A stretch of DNA of 64,000 nt from positions 23,629,320-23,693,319 of the forward strand of contig OZ024823.1 of NCBI GenBank assembly GCA_964016985.1, in the 5' to 3' direction. Made by a program: the position numbers and the translations under genes. The DNA is from Anodontia alba (Eukaryota; Mollusca; Bivalvia; Lucinida; Lucinidae). Below are positions 37,833-47,648 of this stretch, piece by piece (position 1 is the stretch's first letter; each line of letters opens with the position of its first letter). The notes below the pieces were generated by a model. It saw only the letters and a program-made list of their open reading frames with translations, ran no database searches and was not told the origin of the DNA.

Positions 37833-38079
37833 AAAAAATTAGACAAAGTTACCGCGTTACCGCCCTCCTGAAAGTATACTCGTTCCTCTTAAAGTGTTAT
37901 ATGGAAACGAGATGAAGTTCTGGACTTTCCTACAGATGGGAGGGATACCAGGCCACAGCAAAAATGTATAAAATGTTATAATTGACTCGCGTCATTCAAA
38001 CGCGCGGCTTGTACATATGCAAATTACTGAATAAATAATATTTAATCCAAATAGCACTCACTTTACTGGGCAAAAAATT

Positions 38080-38235
38080 TTGCAGACGACATTTTGAAAT
38101 ATTTTTTTTTGCATCCCCCGCCACGCCCCCACAAAAAAGACAATTCACGCAAAGTTTCTCCTAAAGGGACAAATGCATGAAATGTAATTTATTTTCTGGG
38201 ATGATTCAGACTATCGTCATTTTGTCGTCTGCTGA
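38080..38235. mobile_element. MITE with GCAGACGACATTTTGAAAT ends
   Basis: TTGCAGACGACATTTTGAAA at the left pairs with CATTTTGTCGTCTGCTGAA at the right; same family as 35111-35263. Confidence 0.78.
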
Positions 38236-38297
38236 ATTCGCTCAGCGTCTTTTATGTGTTAACCCATTCAACCTGTAGACCAAACCAAACACTACTG

Positions 38298-38354
38298 TAA
38301 ACAGTGTAGATCCAGATGAAACGGCTCGTCTAATCAGGGATCTACACTGTTTGC
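38298..38354. repeat. Palindrome of the CAAACAGTG family
   Basis: AAACAGTGTAGATCCAGATG pairs with AGGGATCTACACTGTTTG. Confidence 0.72.
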
Positions 38355-38505
38355 TGTTCGGTTCTAGATTTTGACTATATTCCTATTTGCAATAATGAAC
38401 TTGTTCAACTTCGAAGGCAAAAGAGTCCATTGCAGAAACTCAGGGATGAAAGGGTTAATACGTTGGCTAGGCTGTTGCGTAGTTATTTCGTATTTGTTTT
38501 CTGCA

Positions 38506-38743
38506 AGATCCCGTGGTCCGCGCCAAGCGAAAAGGTGTCTTCGAGCATGCACAGAATGTACAGATTCGGATTCATACCACGCATGCGCAAAGTCTCATCC
38601 GGGCATTTGCTCTCCATTGATACGTTCTGTAGTGTTCAATGATTCTGCTGGCGGACAGCGAAGGTCCTGATCAAACTGCGCGCAGACGCAGTCTGATCTG
38701 GGCCTTCGCTGTCCGCGCATTTTCGCTTGACGCGGCTCATAGT
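38506..38743. repeat. MITE with GCCAAGCGAAAA terminal inverted repeats
   Basis: CCGCGCCAAGCGAAAAGGTG at the left pairs with TTTTCGCTTGACGCGG at the right. Inside are GCGCAAAGTCTCATCC and the CTGATCTGGGCCTTCGCTGT motif of the GC-rich palindromic family. Confidence 0.7.
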
Positions 38744-39621
38744 CCTTCAAACTGCCCTATTATCTTTGACGTGAAGATTGTGTTATGGCCGTATATTCTC
38801 ATAATTATGACAAATTTATTTACAGAAAAAATCATGCCAGTTAATTATAGATCGTGAAATGTCAAAGCATACGCCATTTTCCTTCATTAAGTCTAATGTA
38901 GCCAATATTTTCATAATGCAATCCTGTATATATACATGTGCTATGTTAGCAGTTTAGCTGATTTAACGCATTGTGGATGTTTATGGTTATGCAGGAAGGA
39001 TTTGTAAAAACACTTGGCACCGTAGCAGTTGGTAAGAGATTTGTTTGAACTGTATTAAATAATGGTCTGGACTCAGCTACAGTAATGTTACTACAACAGT
39101 TACAGAGTACCGAGAACCGGAAGCTGAGAGATAAATTACTCGAAATAAGTATTGTTTTGCATTACTGCATCATTAACAGCCGGAATGTTTGTAAAACTCA
39201 AACACTGAGACGAAAATCAGCCGAAATTGATCTTAATAGAGTCTCGGAAGGGAATAGCTGAATCGCATACTAGCAGGTTTTATGCTAATGAATTTTACAG
39301 TTATTATAACCTTACATGGGGTATTGCATCGCAGTCCACAGTCTTCAATGTTTTTTTTTTTATTTTTTTTTACTTTCTTAACACGTTTATATAGTTTCAT
39401 TGTCTATTTGCTTGTATTTAAACTGAATGATATTTTGTTATTGCATAATATTTTGTTTATCATGTGCAACAGTATGTGTGTTTAAGTTGTGCATTTATGT
39501 GCATTTATGTGCATAATGTGTGTACCTTTTATTGTCATAGCGATATATGTTTTAACAGACCGACTATCCCAGCTAAAAGTAAGCCGACGAAAATGTTGTA
39601 AAAATAAATAAATAATTATCT

Positions 39622-39677
39622 TTATTTCTCCATGAAAACATATTTTGTGGCCACAACATATGTTTTCATGGAGAAAT
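39622..39677. repeat. 56-bp loopless palindrome
   Basis: TATTTCTCCATGAAAACATA... and ...TATGTTTTCATGGAGAAATA are 28-nt arms meeting at TGTGGCCACA with about two mismatches. Unrelated in sequence to the foldback MITE whose fragment begins 18 bp later. Confidence 0.85.
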
Positions 39678-39694
39678 ACGAAAAAAATATCAAT

Positions 39695-39786
39695 CATTAC
39701 GAAAACATGCCTATTCAAATATGTAGAAATTTTCACCTCCAAAAACTGAAAATTTTCAGATAAAAAATCTCTGATATTTTTCATAA
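39695..39786 (-). mobile_element. Foldback MITE copy 11, fragment of one outer arm
   Basis: Only the first ~92 bp (CATTACGAAAACATGCC to GATATTTTTCAT) are present; the central palindrome is absent. A different palindrome lies immediately upstream at 39622-39677. Confidence 0.85.
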
Positions 39787-39967
39787 TAATCGTAGAAGAT
39801 TGTTTATCGTCGAAAACGAAATGCAGAATTTAATCCGCATTAACTAACTTTATTCCAGGGTAAAACAACAAAAAACTTAAAAAGTTTTTGTACTTCATTT
39901 ACATTTACATTAATATATATCTTCTTCTTCTTCTTTTGCGTGTGAGTTTTGTTGTTTCTTTCTTTTT

Positions 39968-40047
39968 TTTTTTTTTTTTTTTAAATTTGTTTGTTTCTTT
40001 TTTATTATTGTTTTTTTTTTTTTTTTTTTTTTTGTTGTTTTTTTTTT
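39968..40047. repeat. T-rich low-complexity tract
   Basis: Several T runs of 10-25 with TTTGTTTG and TTGTTG interruptions; no gene. Confidence 0.85.
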
Positions 40048-40234
40048 AATTGTCCTCTCCTTTTTCTGACTCGTAGTCTACCTTTCCTCTCAGATTTACC
40101 ATTGAAGAAAGTATGAAACAGTACGCCATTTTTACCCTTGTATTAAATTATTGCATTGTACTTGATAGGGGAAGGGCTCGCAATTATCATACCTCATATA
40201 AGATGTTTATAGCTGGACTCGCGATTCTCTCACC

Positions 40235-40467
40235 CTGGGCCCAGTTGTTCAAAACTAACGATGTCGTTAAAACTTTGATCATTAAATATGGCATATATGC
40301 TAATATTTTTGCGCAAAAAAATGTGAGTAGCTTTTGCATTTGCAAAAGCTACTCACATTTTTCAGCAAAAATACCTGTGAATTTGGTATTGTACTTACTA
40401 GAACAGTTAACGATTTGACCACTAACGATCTCGTTAAGCTAACGACGCTTTGAACAACTGGGCCCAG
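40235..40467. mobile_element. MITE with CTGGGCCCAGTTGTTCAAA ends and central hairpin
   Basis: 233 bp; CTGGGCCCAGTTGTTCAAA at the left, TTTGAACAACTGGGCCCAG at the right, 19-bp perfect inverted repeats continuing as ACTAACGA / TTAACGA motifs. The centre (40302-40372) is a second hairpin, ATGTGAGTAGCTTTTGC facing GCAAAAGCTACTCACAT. Confidence 0.88.
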
Positions 40468-41030
40468 TTTAATTAATGTGTATATAGAAGGTCTCACAGT
40501 ACTCTCGTACCCCATATACTAATATAAAGTGTTTTACTTGGAGCAGCCGAGATATTAGACCAACCGTGAACCGCAACTTATTTTCGCGTTAGTTAGAGTG
40601 GCCTAGTTTTTTGTAGAGGTGCTGCAATGATTTGATGTGACCTGATCTGGGCTGCCAAGGTGCGTACATTGATGAAATGCATGACAGTTGGGTCTACTGA
40701 TTGTAAGATACCATGACACATAACTCTATTATTGATAATATAATCAGTTTAACCGACTTCGCCACAACGTTTATGAAACAAAATGATAATACATATGTAT
40801 AAAAGATTTCTCAAAATGATCCGCTCGACAAAGGTCTTATTATTTGCGTAAAACACAGAGATATACTAATTACTGTGTCTATTTTAAATATTGGCATACT
40901 TCATTCCTTATGATACTTCTCCTAAAATTTGAACAAGTCCATTTTACTTCCCACGTCTCAAAATTGTTCGATGAGTGGTAAAAAGTGTAGATGTCGCGTT
41001 CTGCGGAGTTTGCTCTGAGTCTGCACAGTT

Positions 41031-41308
41031 CATTACAAAAACGCGCGCCTATTCAAATATATTGAAATTTTCACCACCAAAATCTGAAAGTTTTCAGATA
41101 AAACTTCTGATATTTTTCATATTTCTGCTCAAAACATAGATTGTGGGTACTCGTTAGAACCGCCTCGCCGAGGCGGTTCTAACGAGTACCCACAATCTGT
41201 TTTTGAGCAGAAATAAGAAAAATAATATATACCCCTGCAAACCCCAGTTTTATTATATAAAAGTCGGATTTAAGGGGCTCAAAATTATATAGGTATGTTT
41301 TCGTGATG
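41031..41308 (-). mobile_element. Foldback MITE copy 12
   Basis: 278 bp; left end CATTACAAAAACGCGCGCC (mutated), right end GTATGTTTTCGTGATG, central palindrome with a 4-bp loss (AATCTGTTTTTG) in the right arm. Confidence 0.91.
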
Positions 41309-42023
41309 TTTTTTCGCTATCTCAAATATTAGGGTTATTACGGTAACATGACGCATAAACAATTGTGTTTTGCTAATGCTGGTCCCGCTAACGTTCTAAA
41401 AGAACCAAACGCATTAAAAAAATTCTGACTAAATTTAGAATTTCTTGTTTTTCGATGGCCCTTAATTTGTGGTTTTGTAGTGTCTTATTTGCGAGGAAAA
41501 TTCCAATTCATTTCCTTCACTCAGAATGTTGACATGTTTATAAATGCACTGAATGCGACATAAGCATTGAATATACTGGTTTTTACACAGAAAATCGTTT
41601 CTTATAATTTCAACTAGGGCTTTTTATGAAATAGTTCCAAGAGTGTAAATTCTCGACCAAAGAAACTGCACTAAAATTATTGTAAACCTGTTGAGTTGAA
41701 ACAAGTTTCTGTTTATTTCAACACTGTTGTTCATGATTATATCTCCGTATATTACGAGAAATATGAAAAGAAATAGTACTGTGGATCAGATCATGGCTTC
41801 GAACGCATGCTGGCTGCGACCACAGTGCCTAATCGTTTAAAGACAGCCGTTATAATAGAAGGATCCATTATGCTTGTAAGAAAAAAAGCTTCACAGAACG
41901 ATATACTCGCATTATAAAAATCTGTGACTGACTCTTGGCTGGTGTTCTGGGTTTCTTTGTGTAAGCATAAGAAGACAAGATACAGTTGGCAGATTACGAG
42001 ATAACTTTTATTTGCTTCATAAG

Positions 42024-42310
42024 CCAGGCCCCGAGGTTAAAAAACTTTTTTCATGCTCATCTCAACTGAGCATGAAATTTGTCCTGCTAATAAATCTCAA
42101 ATTACTAACAATTGCAAATTCTTTCTTGCTAAACATAGCTGAGCATGAAAATTTCTCTGCTAATAAATATGAAAATGCCAACTTTTGTTGGCGTTTTCAT
42201 ATTTATTAGCAGAGAAAATTTATTGTTGGCATTTTCATATTTATTAGCAGAGAAACTTTCATGTTCAGCTGACTTGTTCATGAAAAAAGTTTTATAACCT
42301 CGAGGCCTGG
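42024..42310. mobile_element. Foldback element with CCAGGCC ends and repeated inner arms
   Basis: 287 bp. Ends CCAGGCCCCGAGGTTAAAAA and GTTTTATAACCTCGAGGCCTGG are inverted repeats followed by TTTTTTCATGCTCA / TGTTCATGAAAAAA. Inside, TTTCATATTTATTAGCAGAG occurs twice in direct repeat and once inverted, around GCCAACTTTTGTTGGC, so alternative hairpins are possible. Confidence 0.85.
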
Positions 42311-42601
42311 TCAGTTCTGAAAAAGGTTTTACTCTAACAGGCAGGAATTTGCTCCCAAATAAGCTTCGCGGAATAATACAAGGGTATTAAACTACATAGA
42401 TTTCTTCGAATGGCCTGTTTCTGTTTTCGTTATGAAAGTGCATCCATTATAAAACTTATTTTTATCCAGACCAAAAAGGGTCCTTTCTTGCATAAAATAT
42501 AAGCCACAACGTGAGATAACGTATCTTCTGACATGTGCATCCAAAGAGGACTAAAATCAACTCGGCATCCACATAGTCTGATCAGTCTTCGTTGTCCACA
42601 C

Positions 42602-42879
42602 CATCACGAAAACCTGCCTATATAATTTTGACCCCCTTAAACCCCACTTTTATATAGTAAAACGGGGTTTACAGGGGTATACATTATTTTTTCTTATTTC
42701 TGCTCAAAGCATATATTGAGGGTACTCGTTAGAACCGCCTCGCCGAGGCGGTTCTAACGAGTACCCACAATCTATGTTTTGAACGGAAATGAGAATAATA
42801 GCAGAGATTTTTATCTGAAAATTTTCAGTTTTTTGGGATGATTTCATCTATATATTTGAATTGGTGTGTTTTCGTAATG
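42602..42879 (+). mobile_element. Foldback MITE copy 13, nested in a GC-rich palindromic repeat
   Basis: 278 bp from CATCACGAAAACCTGCC to GTGTTTTCGTAATG. Sequences on both sides (TCTTCGTTGTCCACAC left; CTTTGGCTATCCAAGACG and TTTTCTGACGTTGCG right) are two halves of one copy of the repeat also seen at 21948-22146, so this copy inserted into it. Confidence 0.91.
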
Positions 42880-43204
42880 CGAAGAAATTTTGCGTCTTTG
42901 GCTATCCAAGACGTATGTTTTCTGACGTTGCGCCTGGTATGGCTTAGGTACTGTAATTTTGCGTTCACACTTTCTACCACGACATTGCTATATAGAATAT
43001 ATATCGAGGAACGTTCCTCGATATATAGTCTATGTAGCAAACTTTCTCGGTTCTATAACTTTACCACTTAATAATGACACATCGAATTTGCGATCTGCTG
43101 TTGTTGTTGCTGTTGTTTTGTTGTTTTTATTTAAGAACATTTCCGGATCCTGGTGAACCAAAATTTAGAAATACTGGTACAATACTATTCTTTGACACTC
43201 GTAA

Positions 43205-43290
43205 TAAGGCGAACGTGGTAGCTCAGTGGTTACTGTTAATGTCTCTAAATGGCTAGGCACCTTGCGCGCAGCGGGCGCAGGCTGTCCCGG
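43205..43290 (+). repeat. Possible tRNA-derived SINE head
   Basis: GTGGTAGCTCAGTGGTTAC matches a tRNA A box (TRGYNNARNGG) as in many SINEs. A clear B box is not seen (GGCTGTCCCGG is at best degenerate), and a CA repeat follows as a tail. Confidence 0.3.
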
Positions 43291-43307
43291 TAACACACAT
43301 ACACACG

Positions 43308-43345
<38 letters not shown>

Positions 43346-43347
43346 AC
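43290..43347. repeat. (CA)n microsatellite, imperfect
   Basis: ACACATACACACGCAACACG followed by about 14 perfect CA units and ATACACACAG; possibly the tail of the SINE-like head at 43205. Confidence 0.93.
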
Positions 43348-43522
43348 AGTGTGTGCTCATGTGCTTGTGCGCCAATGTCAGAGAAAAGGGACATGCTTCT
43401 GTATCATCAATGTGCATTTCTATGTTATTCGTGGCAATGTCATACAAACGAAGACACAGGTTGCAGTTATGCAGTTTTGTTGAATTTAAAACATTAAATG
43501 GCTCTTTATTATATATTATCCA

Positions 43523-43752
43523 AGGCACAGCATTTCCTACAAGAATACATGTGCGCCCAGCGAAGGCTTAGAACAGCCTGTGCATCCGCATATGCTGATC
43601 AGATTCTTTGCTGTCCACCTGAAGACGTTATGGCTCCTTAGCTACTCACAGAGTGCCCTGCAAAAGACTCATCATGATAAGACTGCGCGAATGCACTGGC
43701 TGATCTGAGTCTTCGCTAGGCGTATATGTCGGCTTGAAGGAAATGCTGTGCC
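43523..43752. repeat. MITE with GGCACAGCATTTCCT terminal inverted repeats
   Basis: GGCACAGCATTTCCTACAAG at the left and GAAGGAAATGCTGTGCC at the right are inverted repeats; the inside matches the GC-rich palindromic family (GCGCCCAGCGAAGGC, CTGATCTGAGTCTTCGC). It ends 43 bp before the minisatellite. Confidence 0.8.
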
Positions 43753-43795
43753 CACGCTCATATACCTATGAAAAATGTTTTTTTGAAAATCAGTC

Positions 43796-44029
43796 AGTTT
43801 CAGTCAAGATGCCTTAACTTGAGTTTCAGTCACGATGCCTTTTATGAAGTTTCAATTGCGATGCCTTATATGAAGTTTCAGTTACAATGCCTTATATTCA
43901 GTTTCAACTACGATGCCTTTTATTAAATTTCATTTACGATGCCATATATTCAGTTTCAATCACGATGCCTTATAGTCAGTTTCAATCACGATGCCTTATA
44001 TTCAGTTTCAGTCACGATGCCTTATAGTC
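43796..44029 (+). repeat. 26-bp minisatellite, nine units, abutting the M4 protease start
   Basis: Nine units of exactly 26 bp (9 x 26 = 234), consensus AGTTTCARTCACGATGCCTT followed by ATAKTC. The last unit ends at 44029 and the protease ATG begins at 44031. Unit-to-unit differences are mostly single substitutions, so there are no indels to disturb the period. Nearly every unit contains an ATG, so the array would add upstream start codons if transcribed as 5' UTR; if the 44049 acceptor is used it is intronic. Confidence 0.93.
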
Positions 44030-44030
44030 A

Positions 44031-45926
44031 ATGTTATTTCTTCTTTCAGTTTTCTTAGCTGCCGGGTTATGCCAATGTGCAAGATGGACCGATATAAACA
44101 TGTGGCCTAATCAACATCCAAATGACATTTCTCAGCGTTCTACAGAACAATCTCTGTTCGCCCATTTACAAATTTGGCTAAATCACCATGGAAACATTAT
44201 GAAACGTTCCGAGGAGGATGTAGCTTCTTTAAACCTCACTGCAAATGAAACACTTCAAGTAATTGATTCCTCGTCCACACTGGAAGGCACACAGATTTTA
44301 AAGATAGAGGAAAAGTTCAAAGGTGTTCCAGTTTATGATGCAGTTGTGGCTGTTGAAGTAGATCGGAATGATGGCTCTTTCACTGGCCAGATATCTGGAC
44401 ATATTTTAAATGATATAGGAGATGACTTAAACGATGTGGCACCTAAGACTGATGAGGAAACTATCATTCAATTAATGGTTGACCACTACGGTGTTCAAAA
44501 CTTCAGTTCACTGCAGGTAAACTTATTTATTGATAAGGAAGCAGGCGAAGAAAGGGCCAGGCTTGTTTACAGAGTTTCCTTCTTCTTCTTAGACAGTGGT
44601 ATACCTTCACGACCAACCTGTTTTATTGATGCTAACACTGGTGTAATGATTCGATGCTATAATTCTTTAGAGAGATTTAAGATCAAAGCTATAGGTGGAA
44701 ATGAGAAGACTGGCAAACTTCTGTATGGAACAGACTGGCCATTACTGGAAGTGAAGAAGAAAAATGGAAGATGCAGATATAAGAGTGATGAAGTCGAAGT
44801 GTATGATTATAAGTCGCAAGCGAAAGAAGATGAATCCCAAATAGTTGAATTTGATTGTAAGGAAGGCGTTTCTGACAATGTTAACGGTGCATTTTCACCG
44901 TCTACTGATGCTTACTATTTTGGCAAAATGACGGTTAAAATGTTCAAACAATGGGCACGTGTCAAGGTCTGCCCTTTGCCCATAATATTAGATGTCCACT
45001 ACCGTGATAATCGGAGCGCTGCCTTCTTCGATGGTTTTGAGTTTAAATTTTCCGATGGAGACACACACAGATCTTTCCCATACGTTACTGTAGGCGTGGT
45101 GGCTCATGAAATTGCCCACTGTTTTACTGAACACAACGCTGGTTTAGAATATGAAGGTCAGTCCGGTGCGATTGATGAGTCTTTTTCTGATCTAGCCGGT
45201 GAAGCGGTAAAATATTTTATATTTGGCTACAATGACTGGAAAACAGGTAAGGATGTCTTAAAGGAAGGCGACTATGTGAGATACATGTGCGACCAGTCCG
45301 TTGATGGCTACTCTATCACTCATTTTAGCCAGTACACAGATGAAACAGATGTTCATTTCTTAAGTGGACTTTTCAACAAGGTTTCGTGTGAACTTGCAAA
45401 CAGGTCTGGTTGGACCGTTAAATATGTTTTTCTAGTATTTGCACATGCAAACAGGTTTTATTGGCACCCTACGTCTGGGTTTGCGGACGCTGCCTGTGGC
45501 GTAATCAAAGCGGCTTATGATCTTGGACATAACGTTAGTGACGTTGTAGCGGTGTTTTCTAACGTCGGCGTGGATACATGCAATATTGATGGATACATCA
45601 GACAAGTTGTATCTGGAACTGTTGTTACCGATTTAACAGCTGGACTTGGAGAGAATATCTTGTTTAAACTTAAACTGACTTCTAATACATTATCGGAAAA
45701 AGTCACTATTAAAATAAAAACATCACGGGGTACTGGTGATGTTGATCTTTATTTAGGCTCAGAACCTACATTTAAACCGTCCTCTGTAATTTCGTCTTCA
45801 ACACATCGTGGTAATTATGAACTGATATTTAAAAAAAGGACTATTAGAGAAACTGAGCTGTACGTACTTTTAAAACCACGGCTTTTTAGCTTTTCTGGTG
45901 TTAAATTATCAGTTAAGGTTTATTAA
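44031..45926 (+). CDS. Secreted M4-family (thermolysin-like) zinc metalloprotease with PPC-like C-terminal domain
   Basis: A single uninterrupted frame of 631 residues. Residues 1-16 (MLFLLSVFLAAGLCQC) look like a signal peptide. About 85-210 is an FTP/PepSY-like propeptide (LKIEEKFKGVPVYDAVVAVEV). The catalytic domain holds HEIAH at 359-363 (zinc ligands H359, H363; general base E360), GAIDESFSD with ligand E383 exactly 20 residues after H363 as in thermolysin, and H442 (TDVHFLSG) at the transition-state His position. About 529-631 resembles a PPC (pre-peptidase C-terminal) domain (GTGDVDLYLG). Secretion and proprotein activation are inferred. M4 peptidases are mainly bacterial and patchy in animals, so old horizontal transfer is possible. 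Start uncertainty: TTCTTCTTTCAG at 44038-44049 is also a good splice acceptor, so an upstream first exon could replace the first six residues. Confidence 0.9.
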   Translation: MLFLLSVFLAAGLCQCARWTDINMWPNQHPNDISQRSTEQSLFAHLQIWLNHHGNIMKRSEEDVASLNLTANETLQVIDSSSTLEGTQILKIEEKFKGVPVYDAVVAVEVDRNDGSFTGQISGHILNDIGDDLNDVAPKTDEETIIQLMVDHYGVQNFSSLQVNLFIDKEAGEERARLVYRVSFFFLDSGIPSRPTCFIDANTGVMIRCYNSLERFKIKAIGGNEKTGKLLYGTDWPLLEVKKKNGRCRYKSDEVEVYDYKSQAKEDESQIVEFDCKEGVSDNVNGAFSPSTDAYYFGKMTVKMFKQWARVKVCPLPIILDVHYRDNRSAAFFDGFEFKFSDGDTHRSFPYVTVGVVAHEIAHCFTEHNAGLEYEGQSGAIDESFSDLAGEAVKYFIFGYNDWKTGKDVLKEGDYVRYMCDQSVDGYSITHFSQYTDETDVHFLSGLFNKVSCELANRSGWTVKYVFLVFAHANRFYWHPTSGFADAACGVIKAAYDLGHNVSDVVAVFSNVGVDTCNIDGYIRQVVSGTVVTDLTAGLGENILFKLKLTSNTLSEKVTIKIKTSRGTGDVDLYLGSEPTFKPSSVISSSTHRGNYELIFKKRTIRETELYVLLKPRLFSFSGVKLSVKVY

Positions 45927-45979
45927 CCTAAGTTTACCATATTTACCCTTAGGTTCTCTATTTGGAGAGACTGATCTAA

Positions 45980-46043
45980 GCAAAAAGTGTAGACCCAGAA
46001 CAGACGCCGCATATGCGGCATCTTATCAGGGTCTATACTGTTT
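45980..46043. repeat. Palindrome of the CAAACAGTG family, in putative M4 protease 3' UTR
   Basis: AAAAAGTGTAGACCCAGAAC pairs with TCAGGGTCTATACTGTTT; the inner stem GCCGCATATGCGGC is a perfect palindrome. It lies between the stop codon (45926) and the first AATAAA (46072). Confidence 0.78.
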
Positions 46044-46071
46044 GAAGCTTATCCAGCAATTCTTCAAACAC

Positions 46072-46095
46072 AATAAAACATTAAACGCTAATAAA
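46072..46095 (+). terminator. Candidate polyadenylation signals of the M4 protease gene
   Basis: Two AATAAA hexamers at 46072-46077 and 46090-46095 lie about 150 bp after the stop codon. If used, the 3' UTR would include the palindromic repeat at 45980-46043. Confidence 0.45.
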
Positions 46096-46156
46096 ATGAT
46101 TTTTTTTATAAGTATGGTAAGAAGTTAAGCTGTCCAAATAGTGTGAATCCGGTTAT

Positions 46157-46383
46157 TAAATCCATTAAAGACTGAATAAACTCTCCTTCACCATATATTG
46201 GAAGAGTACATTTTTGATTTTCGGTATGTCAGGCTATATGATCTGGGTATTCTTAAAGAAAAATGGTTGAACTATTTGCAAACAGTGGAGACTCTGATCA
46301 GAAGTCGCGTTCTGCTGCGTCTGATCTGGGTCTGCACTGTTTGCAAGTTACCCGTTTAGGGATTTTCAGTCTTCAATGGGTTG
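46157..46383. mobile_element. ~225-bp MITE with central CAAACAGTG palindrome and terminal inverted repeats
   Basis: TAAATCCATTAAAGACTGAA at the left pairs with TTTCAGTCTTCAATGGGTT at the right. The palindrome TTTGCAAACAGTGGAGACTC / GGGTCTGCACTGTTTGCAA sits at 46276-46346. It shows the full-length form of this family. Confidence 0.75.
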
Positions 46384-47066
46384 ATAAATAAACTGCAGTT
46401 GAAATAATAAAGGATCCCTTATGATGCAGTGAAGACCCTTTCGCGCAGTCCTAACAGGACATCCTCAAGTCGTCTATGTATTCTAAAGCTACCATAGTTA
46501 TGATATTCGGACAGTTATATCTCAGAAGTGAGCGTAAACCAAGATCAGCCGCCGTAGAATAATGCGTTTGACCAAGTTCTACCTTTTTTGTCACTCATCC
46601 TGTTGCTGTTAGTTTTCTAAACCGCCGGATTACACAACAAACATCTGGTGAAATGGACTTGCCCCAAAACAAGCTATCTTGCACAGAATATGTCGATACC
46701 AACCATGTTTACGAGTGAACGTTTATTTCTAGTTTTCTCAAAGGTCATTCCTTTTAGTATCTATCTTCTCTACAACTAGTGCTGGTACTGTGTGTCTCTC
46801 CTCACCTCACTACATCGTAAATTATATTTTCTGCTCATTGAGTCCATTCCGGGACTTTTCTTAATTCGTATGAGTGGCGCTGATAAGACTTAACTAGCCG
46901 AAATCATTTGAATAGCCAAGAAGACTGTGACACTTCAGACGGTTTCATATGTGTGTGTGCGTGCGTAGCTGTGTGTGTGTTCATTGTTCCAGTTGAGCCT
47001 AATTTCAATTTTAGATATATCAGGTTGTGTGATAGAAATTCCTAGAAAAAAAACGGCTTAACCATT

Positions 47067-47126
47067 TCCAAACAGTGTAGACTCTGATCAGAGGACGCGT
47101 CTGATCTTTGTCTGCACTATTTGCCA
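47067..47126. repeat. Palindrome of the CAAACAGTG family
   Basis: CCAAACAGTGTAGACTCTGA pairs with TTGTCTGCACTATTTGCC; the flanks (TATATCAGGTTGTGTGATAG left) match the copy at 46157-46383. Confidence 0.7.
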
Positions 47127-47572
47127 GTTGACTTTTTGGGGGGTCTCAAGACTAAAATTGATTAAGGTATGAAATTTTAACAAATGAAATGAGGTATTTG
47201 AAGTCATTTAAAATAAAATCAGCCTCTATGTGAAAAGAAAAATGTGCTTTGTAAATCTCAGTCCTATAAGTGAAGGGCGACTTTAACTTAAAGAAATAAT
47301 GATTTGTAAATTATTTGAATTGGTGTTTTGTTGGTTTTGAATTGATTTACCCATTTTTTCGAAAAAATTCAAACCCTTTTTCTGGGAAAAATAAGAAAAT
47401 TATTTCAAAATGCCGTCTGCTGAAATTTTACCCAGCATGCTAAGCGTTAACGTTTACGGATTAGTGGCTCCTTGCAATGCTTCTTAAGCGGACTAAATAC
47501 ATATTGTACATTTCCGCAATTTCTACATGGGAGAATACTTTTGTGACTTCCTGTTTGCTTTTCTATTCTTCA

Positions 47573-47648
47573 TGTCCCTTCTGAAAAGGGTTTACTCCCT
47601 GTGGGAGCAAATTCTTTCCTTTTAGAGTAGACCCTTTTTTCAGAACGT
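47573..47648. repeat. Palindromic repeat (AAAGGGTCTACTCTAAA family), diverged copy
   Basis: CTTCTGAAAAGGGTTTACTC pairs with TAGAGTAGACCCTTTTTTCAG around TGTGGGAGCAAATTC. Same arms as the copies at 7590 and 37672. Confidence 0.6.

Noticed and set aside
38991..39036. Exon-like segment: TTATGCAG, 36 bases, then GTAAGA; it could have closed the AKR frame as ESMKDL and stop.
   Set aside because: The segment at 26957-26999 closes the frame in the right phase and encodes the family tail GHPEYPF, so the distant one is not needed.
43796..44029. Direct repeats of constant length considered as a CRISPR array.
   Set aside because: Units are contiguous with no unique spacers; the genome is eukaryotic. 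It is a minisatellite.
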